Assembly (NCBI GenBank): GCA_900771365.1
Contig: CAAGNU010000253.1
Coordinates: 1-31,088 of the forward strand
Origin: Bacteroidales bacterium
GTDB lineage: Bacteria > Bacteroidota > Bacteroidia > Bacteroidales > P3
Length of the DNA: 31,088 bases
Reading direction: 5' to 3'
Shown: one piece after another, positions 14,789 to 22,378 of the stretch
How the letters are laid out: each line of letters starts with the position of its first letter
Position numbering within the stretch: the stretch's first letter is position 1
Made by a program: the position numbers and the translations under genes
The notes under the pieces: model-generated
What the model saw: only the letters and a program-made list of their open reading frames with translations
Told to the model about the DNA's origin: nothing
Database searches by the model: none

Positions 14789-14897
14789 AAAAGTTTTGAG
14801 ACTACGGGATGGACGTGGATTTCTCTGAGGCACAATGCTTCCCGCTTCATTCTTTGTCATAAAAACTGTGACAGTAAACAATACATAATTTGCAATC

Positions 14898-16100
14898 ATG
14901 GAAATTATAAGCAACCGCATTCTCAACATGGCCGAGAGCGAGACCCTCGCCATGACCGCCAAGGCCCGCGAGCTCAAGGCCCAGGGCAAGGACGTTATCA
15001 GCCTCTCTATCGGAGAGCCCGATTTCAACACTCCCGACTGCGTCAAAGAAGCCGCCAAGAAGGCTATCGACGACAACTTCACCCACTATCCTCCCGTACC
15101 TGGCTACCCCGACCTCAGAGAGGCTGTCTGCAAGAAGTTCAAACGCGACAACAACCTCGATTTCAAGCCCGAGCAGATTGTCGTCTCCACGGGTGCCAAG
15201 CAGAGCATCTACCAGCTCGTGCAGTGTCTCATCAACCCCGGCGACGAGGTCATCATCCCCACCCCCTTCTGGGTCTCGTATAAGGAAATCGTCCGCGTGG
15301 CTGAAGGCAAATGCGTCTATGTGAAGACCAGTATCGAGAACGACTTCAAGGTCACTCCCGCGCAGCTCGAAGCCGCCATCACTCCCCGCACCAAGCTCAT
15401 CATGTTCTCCAGCCCCAGCAACCCCACGGGCATGCTCTACACCAAGGAGGAACTCAAAGGCATCGCCGAGGTCGTGGCCAAGCACGAGAACCTCTTTGTC
15501 ATGGCTGACGAAATCTATGAGCACATCAACTTCGTGGGCAAGCACGAGAGCATCGCCCAGTTCCCCGAGGTTAAGGATCGCGTCATCACTATCAACGGCG
15601 TGGCCAAAGGCTTTGCCATGACTGGCTGGCGCATCGGCTTCATCGCCGCCCCCACCATCATCGCCAAGGCTTGCAACAAACTCCAGGGCCAGGTGACCAG
15701 CGCTACCTGCTCTATCGCCCAGAAGGCCACCGTCTGTGCCATGCTCATGGACCCCGCCACCAGCCCCGACATCATCAACATGCGCAACATCTTCCAGCAG
15801 CGCCGCGACATGGTCTATAAACTCCTCTGCGACATCCCCGGCCTCAAAGTGCGTCTGCCGCAGGGTGCCTTCTACTTCTTCCCCGATGTGAGTGCGTACT
15901 ACGGCAAGAGCTTCAACGGCAAGAAGATAGAGAATTCCACCGATATGGCCTTCTACCTCCTCAACGAAGCCAACGTGGCCACCGTCATGGGCTCCGCCTT
16001 CGGCGATGATGCCTGCATCCGCCTCAGCTATGCCACCAGCGAAGAGCTCCTCCGCGAAGCCCTCCGCCGCATCAAAGAGGCCCTCGCCAACCTCAAGTAA
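14898..16100 (+). CDS. aspC: Class I pyridoxal-phosphate aminotransferase (aspartate type)
   Basis: 400 residues, typical for the subgroup Ig (AspB-like) aspartate aminotransferases. GEPDFNTPD at 39-47, substrate/PLP region THYPPVPGYPDLREA, SPSNPTG with Asn175, DEIYEHINF with Asp204 and Tyr207, and the PLP lysine Lys237 in VAKGFAMTGWRIGF followed by Arg245. It moves the amino group between aspartate (or related amino acids) and 2-oxoglutarate in the cytoplasm. Own promoter; strong GNRA-loop terminator 27 bases downstream. The gene is more GC-rich and C-ending in codon use than its right-hand neighbours. Exact substrate (aspartate versus prephenate or aromatic) cannot be fixed from sequence. 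Confidence 0.93.
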   Translation: MEIISNRILNMAESETLAMTAKARELKAQGKDVISLSIGEPDFNTPDCVKEAAKKAIDDNFTHYPPVPGYPDLREAVCKKFKRDNNLDFKPEQIVVSTGAKQSIYQLVQCLINPGDEVIIPTPFWVSYKEIVRVAEGKCVYVKTSIENDFKVTPAQLEAAITPRTKLIMFSSPSNPTGMLYTKEELKGIAEVVAKHENLFVMADEIYEHINFVGKHESIAQFPEVKDRVITINGVAKGFAMTGWRIGFIAAPTIIAKACNKLQGQVTSATCSIAQKATVCAMLMDPATSPDIINMRNIFQQRRDMVYKLLCDIPGLKVRLPQGAFYFFPDVSAYYGKSFNGKKIENSTDMAFYLLNEANVATVMGSAFGDDACIRLSYATSEELLREALRRIKEALANLK

Positions 16101-16126
16101 GAGCGATTACACACACTCAAAATACG

Positions 16127-16160
16127 AACAATCCCCGTGCCGAAAGGTGCGGGGATTGTT
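16127..16160 (+). terminator. Strong terminator after the aminotransferase gene
   Basis: A 15-bp stem (16127-16141 with 16146-16160, two G-T pairs) closes a GAAA tetraloop. It ends three bases before the stop codon of the convergent ATPase gene, so it may serve both genes. Confidence 0.85.
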
Positions 16161-16163
16161 TAT

Positions 16164-17504
16164 TTAGAGATTTATTTCCTTTACAAATCGTTTTAAGAGG
16201 AAAGTTAGGGAATAAGGAAATGTAAACAGGTTTCCGCTGTGGCCGATATTCTTGTGGCCTAATTTAATGCCCATCTTTATCTCAGGATAAGTTTCAGGGT
16301 TCTCTATGAGTTTGCGGAGCGATTTGGTAGCACCATCTTGTGCCTTCACCTCAATAGGTATCAGCGAGTTCGCGTTACGGATAAAGAAATCCATTTCGAT
16401 GGTCGATTTCTCGTTGCGGAAGAAATATAGATTATAGCCTTGCTTGACCAACATCTCGCCAACAATATTTTCGTATATGGCACCTTTGTAGGTGTTAAAG
16501 TTCTTGTTTGCACGAAGATCCTCCTGTGCCTCTTCATCCAACGAGGCTATGAGGAGTCCTGTGTCATGATAGTATAGTTTGTAATTGTTTGGAATATAGT
16601 TCCCTTTTAAAGGAAGAGATACTTGGTCGAGACAGTAGCACACATTCACAATGCCAGCATCGTTGAGCCAGTCCACCGTACCCATATAGTCGCGGCTGCG
16701 AGCCGAGGGGGCGACCTTGCTCACTTGGAATTTCTTATTGTCTTTGGCCAAAAAGATAGAAATGTGATTGTAAATGTTCTTTATCTTGCCTTTGTCCAAG
16801 CCAACGGCATACTTTGTGATGTCCTCCTCATAGTCCAGCAGCAACTGTTTCTGTATTGCCAGACTCCCTGCATAGGTGCCATTTTCCAGATAGGTCGTCA
16901 CCACGGCAGGCATACCGCCAAGAGTCATGTAGTCGGCGAAGAGCATGTCGAGGGCATTCATCTCTGTGGTCGAGAGAGGCTGGTTGCTGAGCATTTTTTC
17001 GTAAAGAGACTCTATCTGGCGTGGTGTGTATCCTTTCGCCCAAAGAAATTCTTCGAAATCCAAGGAGTGCATCACATAGTCTTCCTTATACCCTACGCTG
17101 TTGGATTCAATCTCGTTGTAGTTTATCCCCATTAGCGAGCCTGAGCAGATGACATCAAACCTGCCATCGATGCAAAACGATTTCAAGCTGGTGGCTGCCG
17201 ACGGCTGTTGCTGCAATTCGTCGAAGAAGATGAGCGTCTCGCCAGGCTCAAAGACTATCGAAGGGTCGATGAAAGAAATGTTTCGAATGATGCTCTCAAC
17301 CTCATACCCGTCGTCAAAGATTGTACGGTATTTAGGTTGCAGCACAAAGTTGATGGCAATCACATTTCGATAGCTCTTTTTGGCAAAAGATTCAATTGAA
17401 AAAGTCTTTCCAATCTGTCTTGCGCCTTTTACGATAAGAGGCTTCTTATCCTCTCGGTGCTTCCATTCCGTTAGAAATGAGTCTATTTTGCGATTAATAA
17501 TCAT
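16164..17504 (-). CDS. AAA_14/DUF4143 family ATP-binding protein (copy 2)
   Basis: 446 residues. Walker A GARQIGKT at 27-34, Walker B LIFFDE at 91-96, then the DUF4143 part with a nuclease-like signature near the end (E370-x-D372 and E385-x-K387 in IPIEVKAQ). It is only distantly similar to the copy at 419-1798: the motifs line up but most residues differ, so this is not a recent duplication. The gene is AT-richer than the adjacent aminotransferase and fits exactly between that gene's terminator and a terminator at 17690. Its promoter region carries three degenerate 32-bp repeats, as in copy 1. It begins MIINRKIDSFLTEWKHREDKK, the usual start of the family. Role unknown. Confidence 0.9.
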   Translation of the reverse strand: MIINRKIDSFLTEWKHREDKKPLIVKGARQIGKTFSIESFAKKSYRNVIAINFVLQPKYRTIFDDGYEVESIIRNISFIDPSIVFEPGETLIFFDELQQQPSAATSLKSFCIDGRFDVICSGSLMGINYNEIESNSVGYKEDYVMHSLDFEEFLWAKGYTPRQIESLYEKMLSNQPLSTTEMNALDMLFADYMTLGGMPAVVTTYLENGTYAGSLAIQKQLLLDYEEDITKYAVGLDKGKIKNIYNHISIFLAKDNKKFQVSKVAPSARSRDYMGTVDWLNDAGIVNVCYCLDQVSLPLKGNYIPNNYKLYYHDTGLLIASLDEEAQEDLRANKNFNTYKGAIYENIVGEMLVKQGYNLYFFRNEKSTIEMDFFIRNANSLIPIEVKAQDGATKSLRKLIENPETYPEIKMGIKLGHKNIGHSGNLFTFPYSLTFLLKRFVKEINL

Positions 17505-17528
17505 CTTTTCTATACCATTTTCTCACTG

Positions 17529-17536
17529 CAAAGATA
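17529..17536 (-). promoter_or_regulatory. -7 box of ATPase copy 2
   Basis: TATCTTTGCA on the minus strand, 25 bases before the ATG. CTTG lies 19 bases upstream, inside the proximal repeat, in the -33 position. Confidence 0.75.
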
Positions 17537-17541
17537 CACAA

Positions 17542-17621
17542 TTTTCACAAAATTCCAAGGTTTTTGGACTCTTTTTTCACAAAATTCCATATTATTTGCA
17601 CTGATATCTCACAAAAAACCA
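17542..17621 (-). repeat. Three degenerate 32-bp direct repeats over the ATPase 2 promoter
   Basis: The core TTTTCACAAAATTCCA (plus strand) is at 17542-17557 and 17574-17589. A diverged third copy (CTCACAAAAAACCA) ends at 17621, keeping the 32-base period. On the gene's own strand the core reads TGGAATTTTGTGAAAA. Layout, period and distance to the -7 box parallel the repeats before ATPase copy 1, although only CCTTG...ATTTTGT is shared in sequence. Confidence 0.8.
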
Positions 17622-17689
17622 TGTTTTGGGAAGATGAAAAATCCCGCCGTTCATATCGGCCTGCGTTTTCCCGCGCACGACAAAAGAAA

Positions 17690-17715
17690 GGGAGAGCACT
17701 CCGCAGCGCTCTCCC
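17690..17715 (-). terminator. Terminator after the barrel gene at 17759
   Basis: GGGAGAGC (17690-17697) pairs with GCTCTCCC (17708-17715). Read on the minus strand it is followed by TTTCTTTTG. It ends the 19283-17759 transcript. Confidence 0.75.
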
Positions 17716-17758
17716 ATATCTTCTCGGCTTTGTGATATTTGTCAATATTCAGTATTAG

Positions 17759-18373
17759 TTACAATTTCAACGAATAGGAGATCATGGGGCGGATGCTACT
17801 GAAGGCTTGGCTGTTGGTGACCACCATATCGTCAGGCAATACGCCTTTTTGTCCGCTGTAGTAGCCGTAAGTGGGCAGCTCTACGCCGAACCCAATCTGA
17901 GAGTTGTGACTTAGGTTGTATTGCAGACCACAGTATAAGCTTCCTTCATAGCCGTATCGCATAATGGAGTTATTTTGGTTGGCGTAAGTAAAGGTATTGT
18001 TCCCAATCAGTGCACCGAACGACACTTTGTATAACAGCTCCAAAGACTTGGTCAATGGGTAGAAGTCGCCTAATTCTAATTTGATGGAATAAAGTGCGAA
18101 CTGCTCGTTGAGCTCTTGATGGGAAGTTTGGCCACTTGTGATGTCAAGGCATAAGCCAGCATAGAAGTTGTCTTTGCACCGATAGCCTATGGTCAGTTGC
18201 TCTGCATTGCATCCATTGTAGGTCATGTTTGCATCGGGAAATAGCGACACTGCGGAATAGTTGTAGGAATTAGAGAAGCCCATACCAAGTCCGAAATGGA
18301 TTCCGTCTTTACTTTCTTGTGCAGTGGCAGCAAGAGTGGATAGACACATTACTATGATTAATATCTTTTTCAT
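17759..18373 (-). CDS. Predicted outer-membrane beta-barrel protein
   Basis: 204 residues with signal peptide MKKILIIVMCLSTLAATAQ. Regular amphipathic strands follow (HFGLGMGFSNSYNY, AEQLTIGYRCKDNFYAGLCLDIT, SIKLELGDFYPL, LLYKVSFGALIGN, EGSLYCGLQYNL, SQIGFGVELPTYGYYSG). The protein ends SYSLKL, a plausible C-terminal strand. It resembles small OmpW/OmpA-like barrels of Bacteroidetes, but no specific family is recognised. The gene lies 37 bases downstream of the lipoprotein gene on the same strand and is followed by a terminator, so the two probably form one operon and may act together at the outer membrane. AT-rich compared with core genes. Confidence 0.75.
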   Translation of the reverse strand: MKKILIIVMCLSTLAATAQESKDGIHFGLGMGFSNSYNYSAVSLFPDANMTYNGCNAEQLTIGYRCKDNFYAGLCLDITSGQTSHQELNEQFALYSIKLELGDFYPLTKSLELLYKVSFGALIGNNTFTYANQNNSIMRYGYEGSLYCGLQYNLSHNSQIGFGVELPTYGYYSGQKGVLPDDMVVTNSQAFSSIRPMISYSLKL

Positions 18374-18410
18374 AATATTTCTGCATTAAAAGGTTTACGT
18401 ATAATGGAGT

Positions 18411-19283
18411 TCACATAAAAAGTGGAGCTATAGCAGACATTGCGATGGCAGAAATTGCAATGGAGTTGCCTCCTGTAGCAGCTGCAGGTCCAATCCCCAA
18501 GATGGCACCATACATATCCGCAAGACCTATATTTTTCAGTGTGTATTTTTCTTTAATGGTAGTGTATGCGTTATGAATCCATTGCCCTGCTTTGTGAAGC
18601 CAGTTTCGAAGTCCAGTTTCTTTTGCAAGATTAACGTTGCCATTATCAATAGTACAGATGAGTTCGTGCCAAGGATTCTCTGGATCTTCAATGGCCTCAG
18701 CCCAAAAATCAAGGCTGTGTGTATAGATGTTAAGGCAAATGGCCACTTGTGTATCTAAAGTAGACATGGTAGAGTTCACTAATGATAATTCATAATTTCG
18801 GATTTCGGATTTAAGGACATCTAAATCTGAGGTATTACTAAAGTTGGAAAATACATTAAGAATTGCGTTAGCTACATCGCTCGAAAAAATTTCATCATCT
18901 CCGGCATGGATAGATATAGACTCAATGATGCTTTCCCATTCAGATTCAGGCAATGTTGATAAATTATATTTTGTCATGATGTGAGGAATTTGTTCTAAAA
19001 CATAAGAAGCTAACGTGTCTTTTTCTTGCGTTGACATGTTGGATTGTTTAATAAAATCAGCAAAAACATCTTTTAGTTCAGTGCCAACATAGTATAAAGC
19101 AGTGTTGTGTAATTCTCCAATGTAATCGAATGGGCTGCTTTCAACAGATTTACAGTTTGCAGCATTTCCTGTTTGGGTATATTCATGTTCTTCTTTGTTA
19201 CAAGAAACGAAGGTTATGCTTCCGAATGCTATAATTGTAGCAATGGTCAAAGCAAAAATTTTGACGTTATTTTTCATTTTCAT
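18411..19283 (-). CDS. Lipoprotein with glycine/alanine-rich hydrophobic C-terminus
   Basis: 290 residues. The signal ends in lipobox FVSC (Cys near residue 28) followed by NKEEHE. The middle, about 45-240, looks helical and acidic (ELKDVFADFIKQSNMSTQEKDTL, SEWESIIESISIHAGDDE). The last 42 residues change character: LADMYGAILGIGPAAATGG then NSIAISAIAMSAIAPLFM. This uncharged small-residue tail resembles a glycine-zipper or membrane-inserting segment. The gene is clearly AT-richer than its neighbours, suggesting recent acquisition. No family is recognised. It precedes a barrel protein in what seems to be a two-gene operon. Two ATG codons (19283, 19277) are both possible starts; no clear promoter box is visible in the AT-rich upstream DNA. 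Confidence 0.75.
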   Translation of the reverse strand: MKMKNNVKIFALTIATIIAFGSITFVSCNKEEHEYTQTGNAANCKSVESSPFDYIGELHNTALYYVGTELKDVFADFIKQSNMSTQEKDTLASYVLEQIPHIMTKYNLSTLPESEWESIIESISIHAGDDEIFSSDVANAILNVFSNFSNTSDLDVLKSEIRNYELSLVNSTMSTLDTQVAICLNIYTHSLDFWAEAIEDPENPWHELICTIDNGNVNLAKETGLRNWLHKAGQWIHNAYTTIKEKYTLKNIGLADMYGAILGIGPAAATGGNSIAISAIAMSAIAPLFM

Positions 19284-19517
19284 AAAAATTTAAATTTAAA
19301 TATAATATTTTTCCCGCCTTCACGTTATTTGTCCGAAGGCTTCGTGCCTGTGAGTGGCTTGGTATGCAGAATGAGCTGTGAGAATTGGAAGTTTTTTGGC
19401 TTATGCTGCGCTCCGCCTTTCTTTATAGTCTCAACCCTCGGTACTGGTCATGGTTGGGACTTTCTTTTTGCTATGTCATGGTTATTGATATTTTAAAGTT
19501 TGTGGTCGTGGTTGGGG
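19284..19517. other. Gene-free region
   Basis: It begins with an AT-rich tract (TTTAAATTTAAATATAATATTTTT) that probably holds the lipoprotein promoter. GTCTCAACC (19428-19436) can pair with GGTTGGGAC (19452-19460), followed by a T-rich run 19461-19469, a weak terminator-like hairpin on the plus strand. No gene is seen. Confidence 0.4.
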
Positions 19518-19619
19518 CTACATTATCCAGCGTTCGAGCTGGATGGCGGCGATGATGAACGCACCTGCTGAGAGGAGGGCGAAGAGCATCGCCAGCGAGT
19601 TTCTCTTGAAATTGGTCAT
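19518..19619 (-). CDS. Small single-pass membrane peptide, 33 residues
   Basis: ATG at 19619 to TAG at 19518. The product begins MTNFKRNSLAMLFALLSAGA and ends AFIIAAIQLERWIM: a short basic N-terminus, one hydrophobic helix of about 18 residues, then a charged end, which predicts an N-in membrane peptide. It lies 78 bases after the GIN-domain gene on the same strand, as the last gene of the sigma operon. Codon use is GC-rich at third positions (GCG, CTC, ATC, GCC) like the operon and unlike the AT-rich lipoprotein gene beyond it. This supports a real gene, but without homologues in hand the call is tentative. Confidence 0.5.
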   Translation of the reverse strand: MTNFKRNSLAMLFALLSAGAFIIAAIQLERWIM

Positions 19620-19697
19620 TTTGGTTTGGTTATGGTGGTTTGAAAAAATATTTATCGGATGTTATTTGCCAATACAATGATGTGGCAGGGTGACATG

Positions 19698-20771
19698 TTA
19701 GAGTGTGAGGGTGAGGCCGAAGCTGCGTGTCTTTATGCCTGTTTCGGGAAGGTAGGTTGGGAGGAGGTTGAAGAAAAAGTCGATGTCGTAGCCGTTAAGG
19801 AGGGTTGATGTGATGCCGGCATGGAGAGAGATTTGCCACGGGTTGAGGATGTCCACTTTTTGTTTCGTAGTCTTGTCAACCCACTGGAATTTGTTCTGTA
19901 CGTGGGAATAAAGGGCGCTGTTGGAGATATGAGTGACGGATAGTCCGAAGTTGAAGGAGCCAACAAGGTCGCCTCCCAGTATAGAGTGAAGGTCGCTTCC
20001 CAGTTTAGCGTTGTATCTGAACATGAGGGGGATGTCAACATCGAAGTGGTAGAAGTAGTTGAGGGGTGTGGTAGCATTGGCATCTTCTTGGAGGTGTAGT
20101 TCGCCGTTGCTATAGGTGACATGGTTGGCCAGCGGAGTAACTATCCCGCGAAGTGTTGTCCCCGTGTAGAACGACCATCGCTTATTGATGGGGAGTATGA
20201 GACGGATAGGTATGTCAAAGCCGAGGTCGCGGCCTACTGTGGCGTATGGGTTGTCCATAGGCAGTTGTTCAAGGCGCACGTTTAGCGCGAGTCTGGGTAC
20301 ACCAAGAGTTAGCATGGCTTTTCCGTGTCTGTCAATCACGCGGTTTCTCAGCTTCTCGGCATTTTCGTCAAGGAGGATGTTGCTGTCATCCTCAACGAAG
20401 ATGAGGATGCCTTTGGGATCCATGTCGCAGCCCTGCATGTCGAGGGTGGCATCGGGGTCAACGCGGATGGACGCAGGGGTGGCGTTGAGGGTGAGGATGA
20501 TGGCGCTGTCGGAAAGCAGGTAGGAGCTGTGCTGTATCTCGAGCTGTTTCCCTGAGCATTGCCCCACGGGGTGCTTGGCGAGGCTGTCGGGGGTGAGGGT
20601 CTGGATGGTGAGGAGGTTGGTGTCGCCCATCACTATCCTCACATGGCAGCCCGAATCGATGGTGACTCTTTTGAAGGACTGTGTTATGGCTTCGGTTACG
20701 ATGTATGTGCTTTGCGCCGTGGCGTAGAGGCTGAGGCAGAGCAGCAGGGCGGTGATAATTTGGCGTTTCAT
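19698..20771 (-). CDS. GIN-domain (DUF2807-like) surface protein with C-terminal barrel
   Basis: 357 residues. Signal peptide MKRQIITALLLCLSLYATAQ. Residues about 30-130 resemble the head-GIN/DUF2807 beta-helix: FKRVTIDSGCHVRIVMGDTN, LTIQTL, KQLEIQHSS, AIILTLNATPASIRVDPDATLDM. From about 150 to the end the strands look like an outer-membrane barrel (LALNVRLEQLP, DIPIRLILPINKRWSFYTG, FDVDIPLMFRYNAKLGSD, ending RSFGLTLTL). It would be a surface-exposed head on an integral outer-membrane barrel. It follows the sigma/membrane-protein pair by 55 bases, so it is probably a target or sensor of that system, as often seen near Bacteroidetes ECF genes. Domain call moderate; ligand unknown. Confidence 0.72.
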   Translation of the reverse strand: MKRQIITALLLCLSLYATAQSTYIVTEAITQSFKRVTIDSGCHVRIVMGDTNLLTIQTLTPDSLAKHPVGQCSGKQLEIQHSSYLLSDSAIILTLNATPASIRVDPDATLDMQGCDMDPKGILIFVEDDSNILLDENAEKLRNRVIDRHGKAMLTLGVPRLALNVRLEQLPMDNPYATVGRDLGFDIPIRLILPINKRWSFYTGTTLRGIVTPLANHVTYSNGELHLQEDANATTPLNYFYHFDVDIPLMFRYNAKLGSDLHSILGGDLVGSFNFGLSVTHISNSALYSHVQNKFQWVDKTTKQKVDILNPWQISLHAGITSTLLNGYDIDFFFNLLPTYLPETGIKTRSFGLTLTL

Positions 20772-20826
20772 GATGTTGTCGTTTTTAAAAAGGTTATTTA
20801 TTTGGAGATGCTAGCATTTCGTTGTT

Positions 20827-21456
20827 TCAGTCGTTCATGGCAAGGTATATGGTTTGGGGCTCGGGGCGGCTGGGCCCCAGTTTCAAGTCGATAGGCATGG
20901 GGGCAGGGAACTTGCCGCTGTTGTAGGCCACGAGGGTGTTCTCGGTCCGCAGATGTATGACGGAGGGGGCTGACGTCTCGAGGGGTGCGAAGGTGTCGCA
21001 GATGGGCATCTCGGCCACGGCTGCGGTCAGCTGTTCGGGAGCTTCGAGCAGGGGAGGCACTGCGACCGTTTCGGGGATGGCCAAGCAGTTGGAGGCGTTA
21101 TGAGGGATGGGGGAGGCTGCGGCTGTCCATCTCTTCGAGGTGCTCGGCTTTATGGGCAAAGATAGGGTGTCGTCCTCTTGCGGCAGCTGCTGAGGAACAA
21201 GTTCCTCGGTGGGGGCTTGGGTGTCGTGAGGGACGACTTGGGCAAAGCGGGGCTCTTGGGGCGAGGTGGTGAGTACCGTCACTACGATGGCGGCACAGGC
21301 GGCGGCGGTTCCCAGCCACAGGGCTATATGATGGTTGCCGCGTTTCTCGGCTTTCTCAATCATCTGGCACAGCTCTTCTTGTCTGCGCAGGTCTTCGTCG
21401 TGGCGGCGCTTGGCCTCAAACAGGGCCGCTAATTCTTTGTCGATAGTCGGTTTCAT
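20827..21456 (-). CDS. Single-pass membrane protein, putative anti-sigma factor
   Basis: 209 residues. The first 40 are charged and helical (KELAALFEAKRRHDEDLRRQ), one transmembrane helix follows at about 43-64 (ALWLGTAAACAAIVVTVLTT), and the remainder is a Pro/Ala/Glu-rich periplasmic part without obvious fold. The ATG overlaps the sigma-factor stop by four bases (ATGA, 21453-21456), the usual arrangement of ECF sigma and anti-sigma genes. The cytoplasmic part would hold the sigma factor. There is no classic zinc anti-sigma motif (HxxxCxxC), so the function rests on position and topology. RseP encoded in this window is a candidate protease for it, by inference only. Confidence 0.65.
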   Translation of the reverse strand: MKPTIDKELAALFEAKRRHDEDLRRQEELCQMIEKAEKRGNHHIALWLGTAAACAAIVVTVLTTSPQEPRFAQVVPHDTQAPTEELVPQQLPQEDDTLSLPIKPSTSKRWTAAASPIPHNASNCLAIPETVAVPPLLEAPEQLTAAVAEMPICDTFAPLETSAPSVIHLRTENTLVAYNSGKFPAPMPIDLKLGPSRPEPQTIYLAMND

Positions 21457-21941
21457 ATCTCTTTGCTCCTTTCTTTCATTTTGTGTATGGCTCGTGAGAG
21501 GATGGTGTAGATGTTGCTGTCTGTCAGTTTCAGTCGTTGTGCAATCTGTTCAGTTGGGAGTGCGTCGATATAGCGCAGCGTGACGAGCTCTCGCTCCCGT
21601 TCCGACAGCTCGCTGAGGAGCTGCTCGGCCTTCTGGCTGCGTTCTTCCAGCCTGCGGCTTTCCTCCAGTATGGCCTCGTCGGAGATTTCCATCTCCTCGT
21701 CGAGCGACTGCATGGGCAGCCGTTTCCGCAGCACATCCACACAGCGGTACCGCAGTGTCCGCATACAGTAGCCTTCTACGTTGGCTATGCCGTCCAGCTT
21801 CTTGTGCTGCTGCCATAGCGTGGCGAAGGTCTCCTGCACGGCGTCTGCCGCCTCGTCCTCGTCCTTGAGGATTCGCTCGGCGAGTAGCCGCATGGGTGCC
21901 TGCATCGGCACCACCCGTTGTATGAACATTTCTTTATCCAT
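21453..21941 (-). CDS. ECF-type RNA polymerase sigma-70 factor
   Basis: 162 residues, typical ECF size. Region 2 is at about 5-75: LLAERILKDEDEAADAVQETFATLWQQ contains the D-A-x-D-x-x-Q-E-x-F motif variant; NVEGYCMRTLRYRCVDVLRK completes it. Region 4 is at about 105-160: LSELSERERELVTLRYIDALPTEQIAQRLKLTDSNIYTILSRAIHKMKE, a helix-turn-helix binding the -35 element. It directs polymerase to a small regulon, probably including its own operon. It is first in an operon with the membrane protein, GIN-domain protein and small peptide. An unusual CCGTC element lies directly before the start, and a 42-bp repeat array lies 100-390 bases upstream. Confidence 0.93.
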   Translation of the reverse strand: MDKEMFIQRVVPMQAPMRLLAERILKDEDEAADAVQETFATLWQQHKKLDGIANVEGYCMRTLRYRCVDVLRKRLPMQSLDEEMEISDEAILEESRRLEERSQKAEQLLSELSERERELVTLRYIDALPTEQIAQRLKLTDSNIYTILSRAIHKMKERSKEI

Positions 21942-21970
21942 CTACCTATATGACGGAAAAAATGCCGAAA
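21942..21970 (-). promoter_or_regulatory. Candidate ECF-type promoter of the sigma operon
   Basis: Read on the minus strand: GGCATTTTTTCCGTCATATA, then GGTAG directly before the ATG at 21941. From memory, T-rich runs followed by CCGTC occur before other Bacteroidetes ECF sigma genes, so this may be a self-recognised promoter. No TAnnTTTG box is nearby. If used, the leader is very short. Confidence 0.4.
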
Positions 21971-22040
21971 TCTTGCATCTTTTTGCAAATTTTTTTCAGA
22001 AAAGTGTATTTTGGAGTTCTAAAGAGAGAGGGGAGTGCTA

Positions 22041-22330
22041 TTGTTTAGAGGCTGCCAAGAGGCGTTTTGGAGGTCGAAACATTTGTTTAGAGGCTTCCCG
22101 AGGCGTTTTGGAGGTCGAAACATTTGTTTAGAGGCTGCCAAGAGGTGTTTTGGGGGTCGAAACATTTGTTTAGAGGCTGCCAAGAGGTGTTTTGGAGGTC
22201 GAAACATTTGTTTAGAGGCTGCCAAGAGGTGTTTTGGGGGTCGAAACATTTGTTTAGAGGCTCCCAGAGGCGTTTTGGAGGTCGAAACATTTGTTTAGAG
22301 GCTCCCACGGGGCGGCTTTGGGGAGACAAA
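22041..22330. repeat. Array of six 42-bp tandem repeats plus a decayed seventh
   Basis: Units start at 22041, 22083, 22124, 22166, 22208, 22250 and 22291. Lengths are 42, 41, 42, 42, 42, 41 and about 40. Each starts TTGTTTAGAGGCT and ends GAGGTCGAAACAT or GGGGTCGAAACAT. There are no unique spacers. Four units contain CCAAGA-GG(C/T)G-TTTTGG, a short hairpin, and every unit junction has the dyad AAACATTTGTTT. The last unit degenerates after 22310. The array fills most of the gap between the L,D-transpeptidase stop and the sigma promoter. 42 bp equals four helical turns, so identical sites would face the same side of the DNA. Confidence 0.95.
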
Positions 22331-22378
22331 TGTAAGATTTTGGTTCTTCATAAAACGCACTTAGAGTCTTGTGAGACG

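Noticed and set aside
14790..14897. Riboswitch in the aminotransferase leader
   Set aside because: No known aptamer core was found, and only a few weak short stems are possible.
13940..15283. 447-residue plus-strand frame crossing recA and the aminotransferase start
   Set aside because: It is antisense to recA and out of frame in aspC, both certain genes. Composition is that of a shadow frame.
22041..22330. CRISPR array
   Set aside because: Units abut directly with no variable spacers and no cas genes are nearby.
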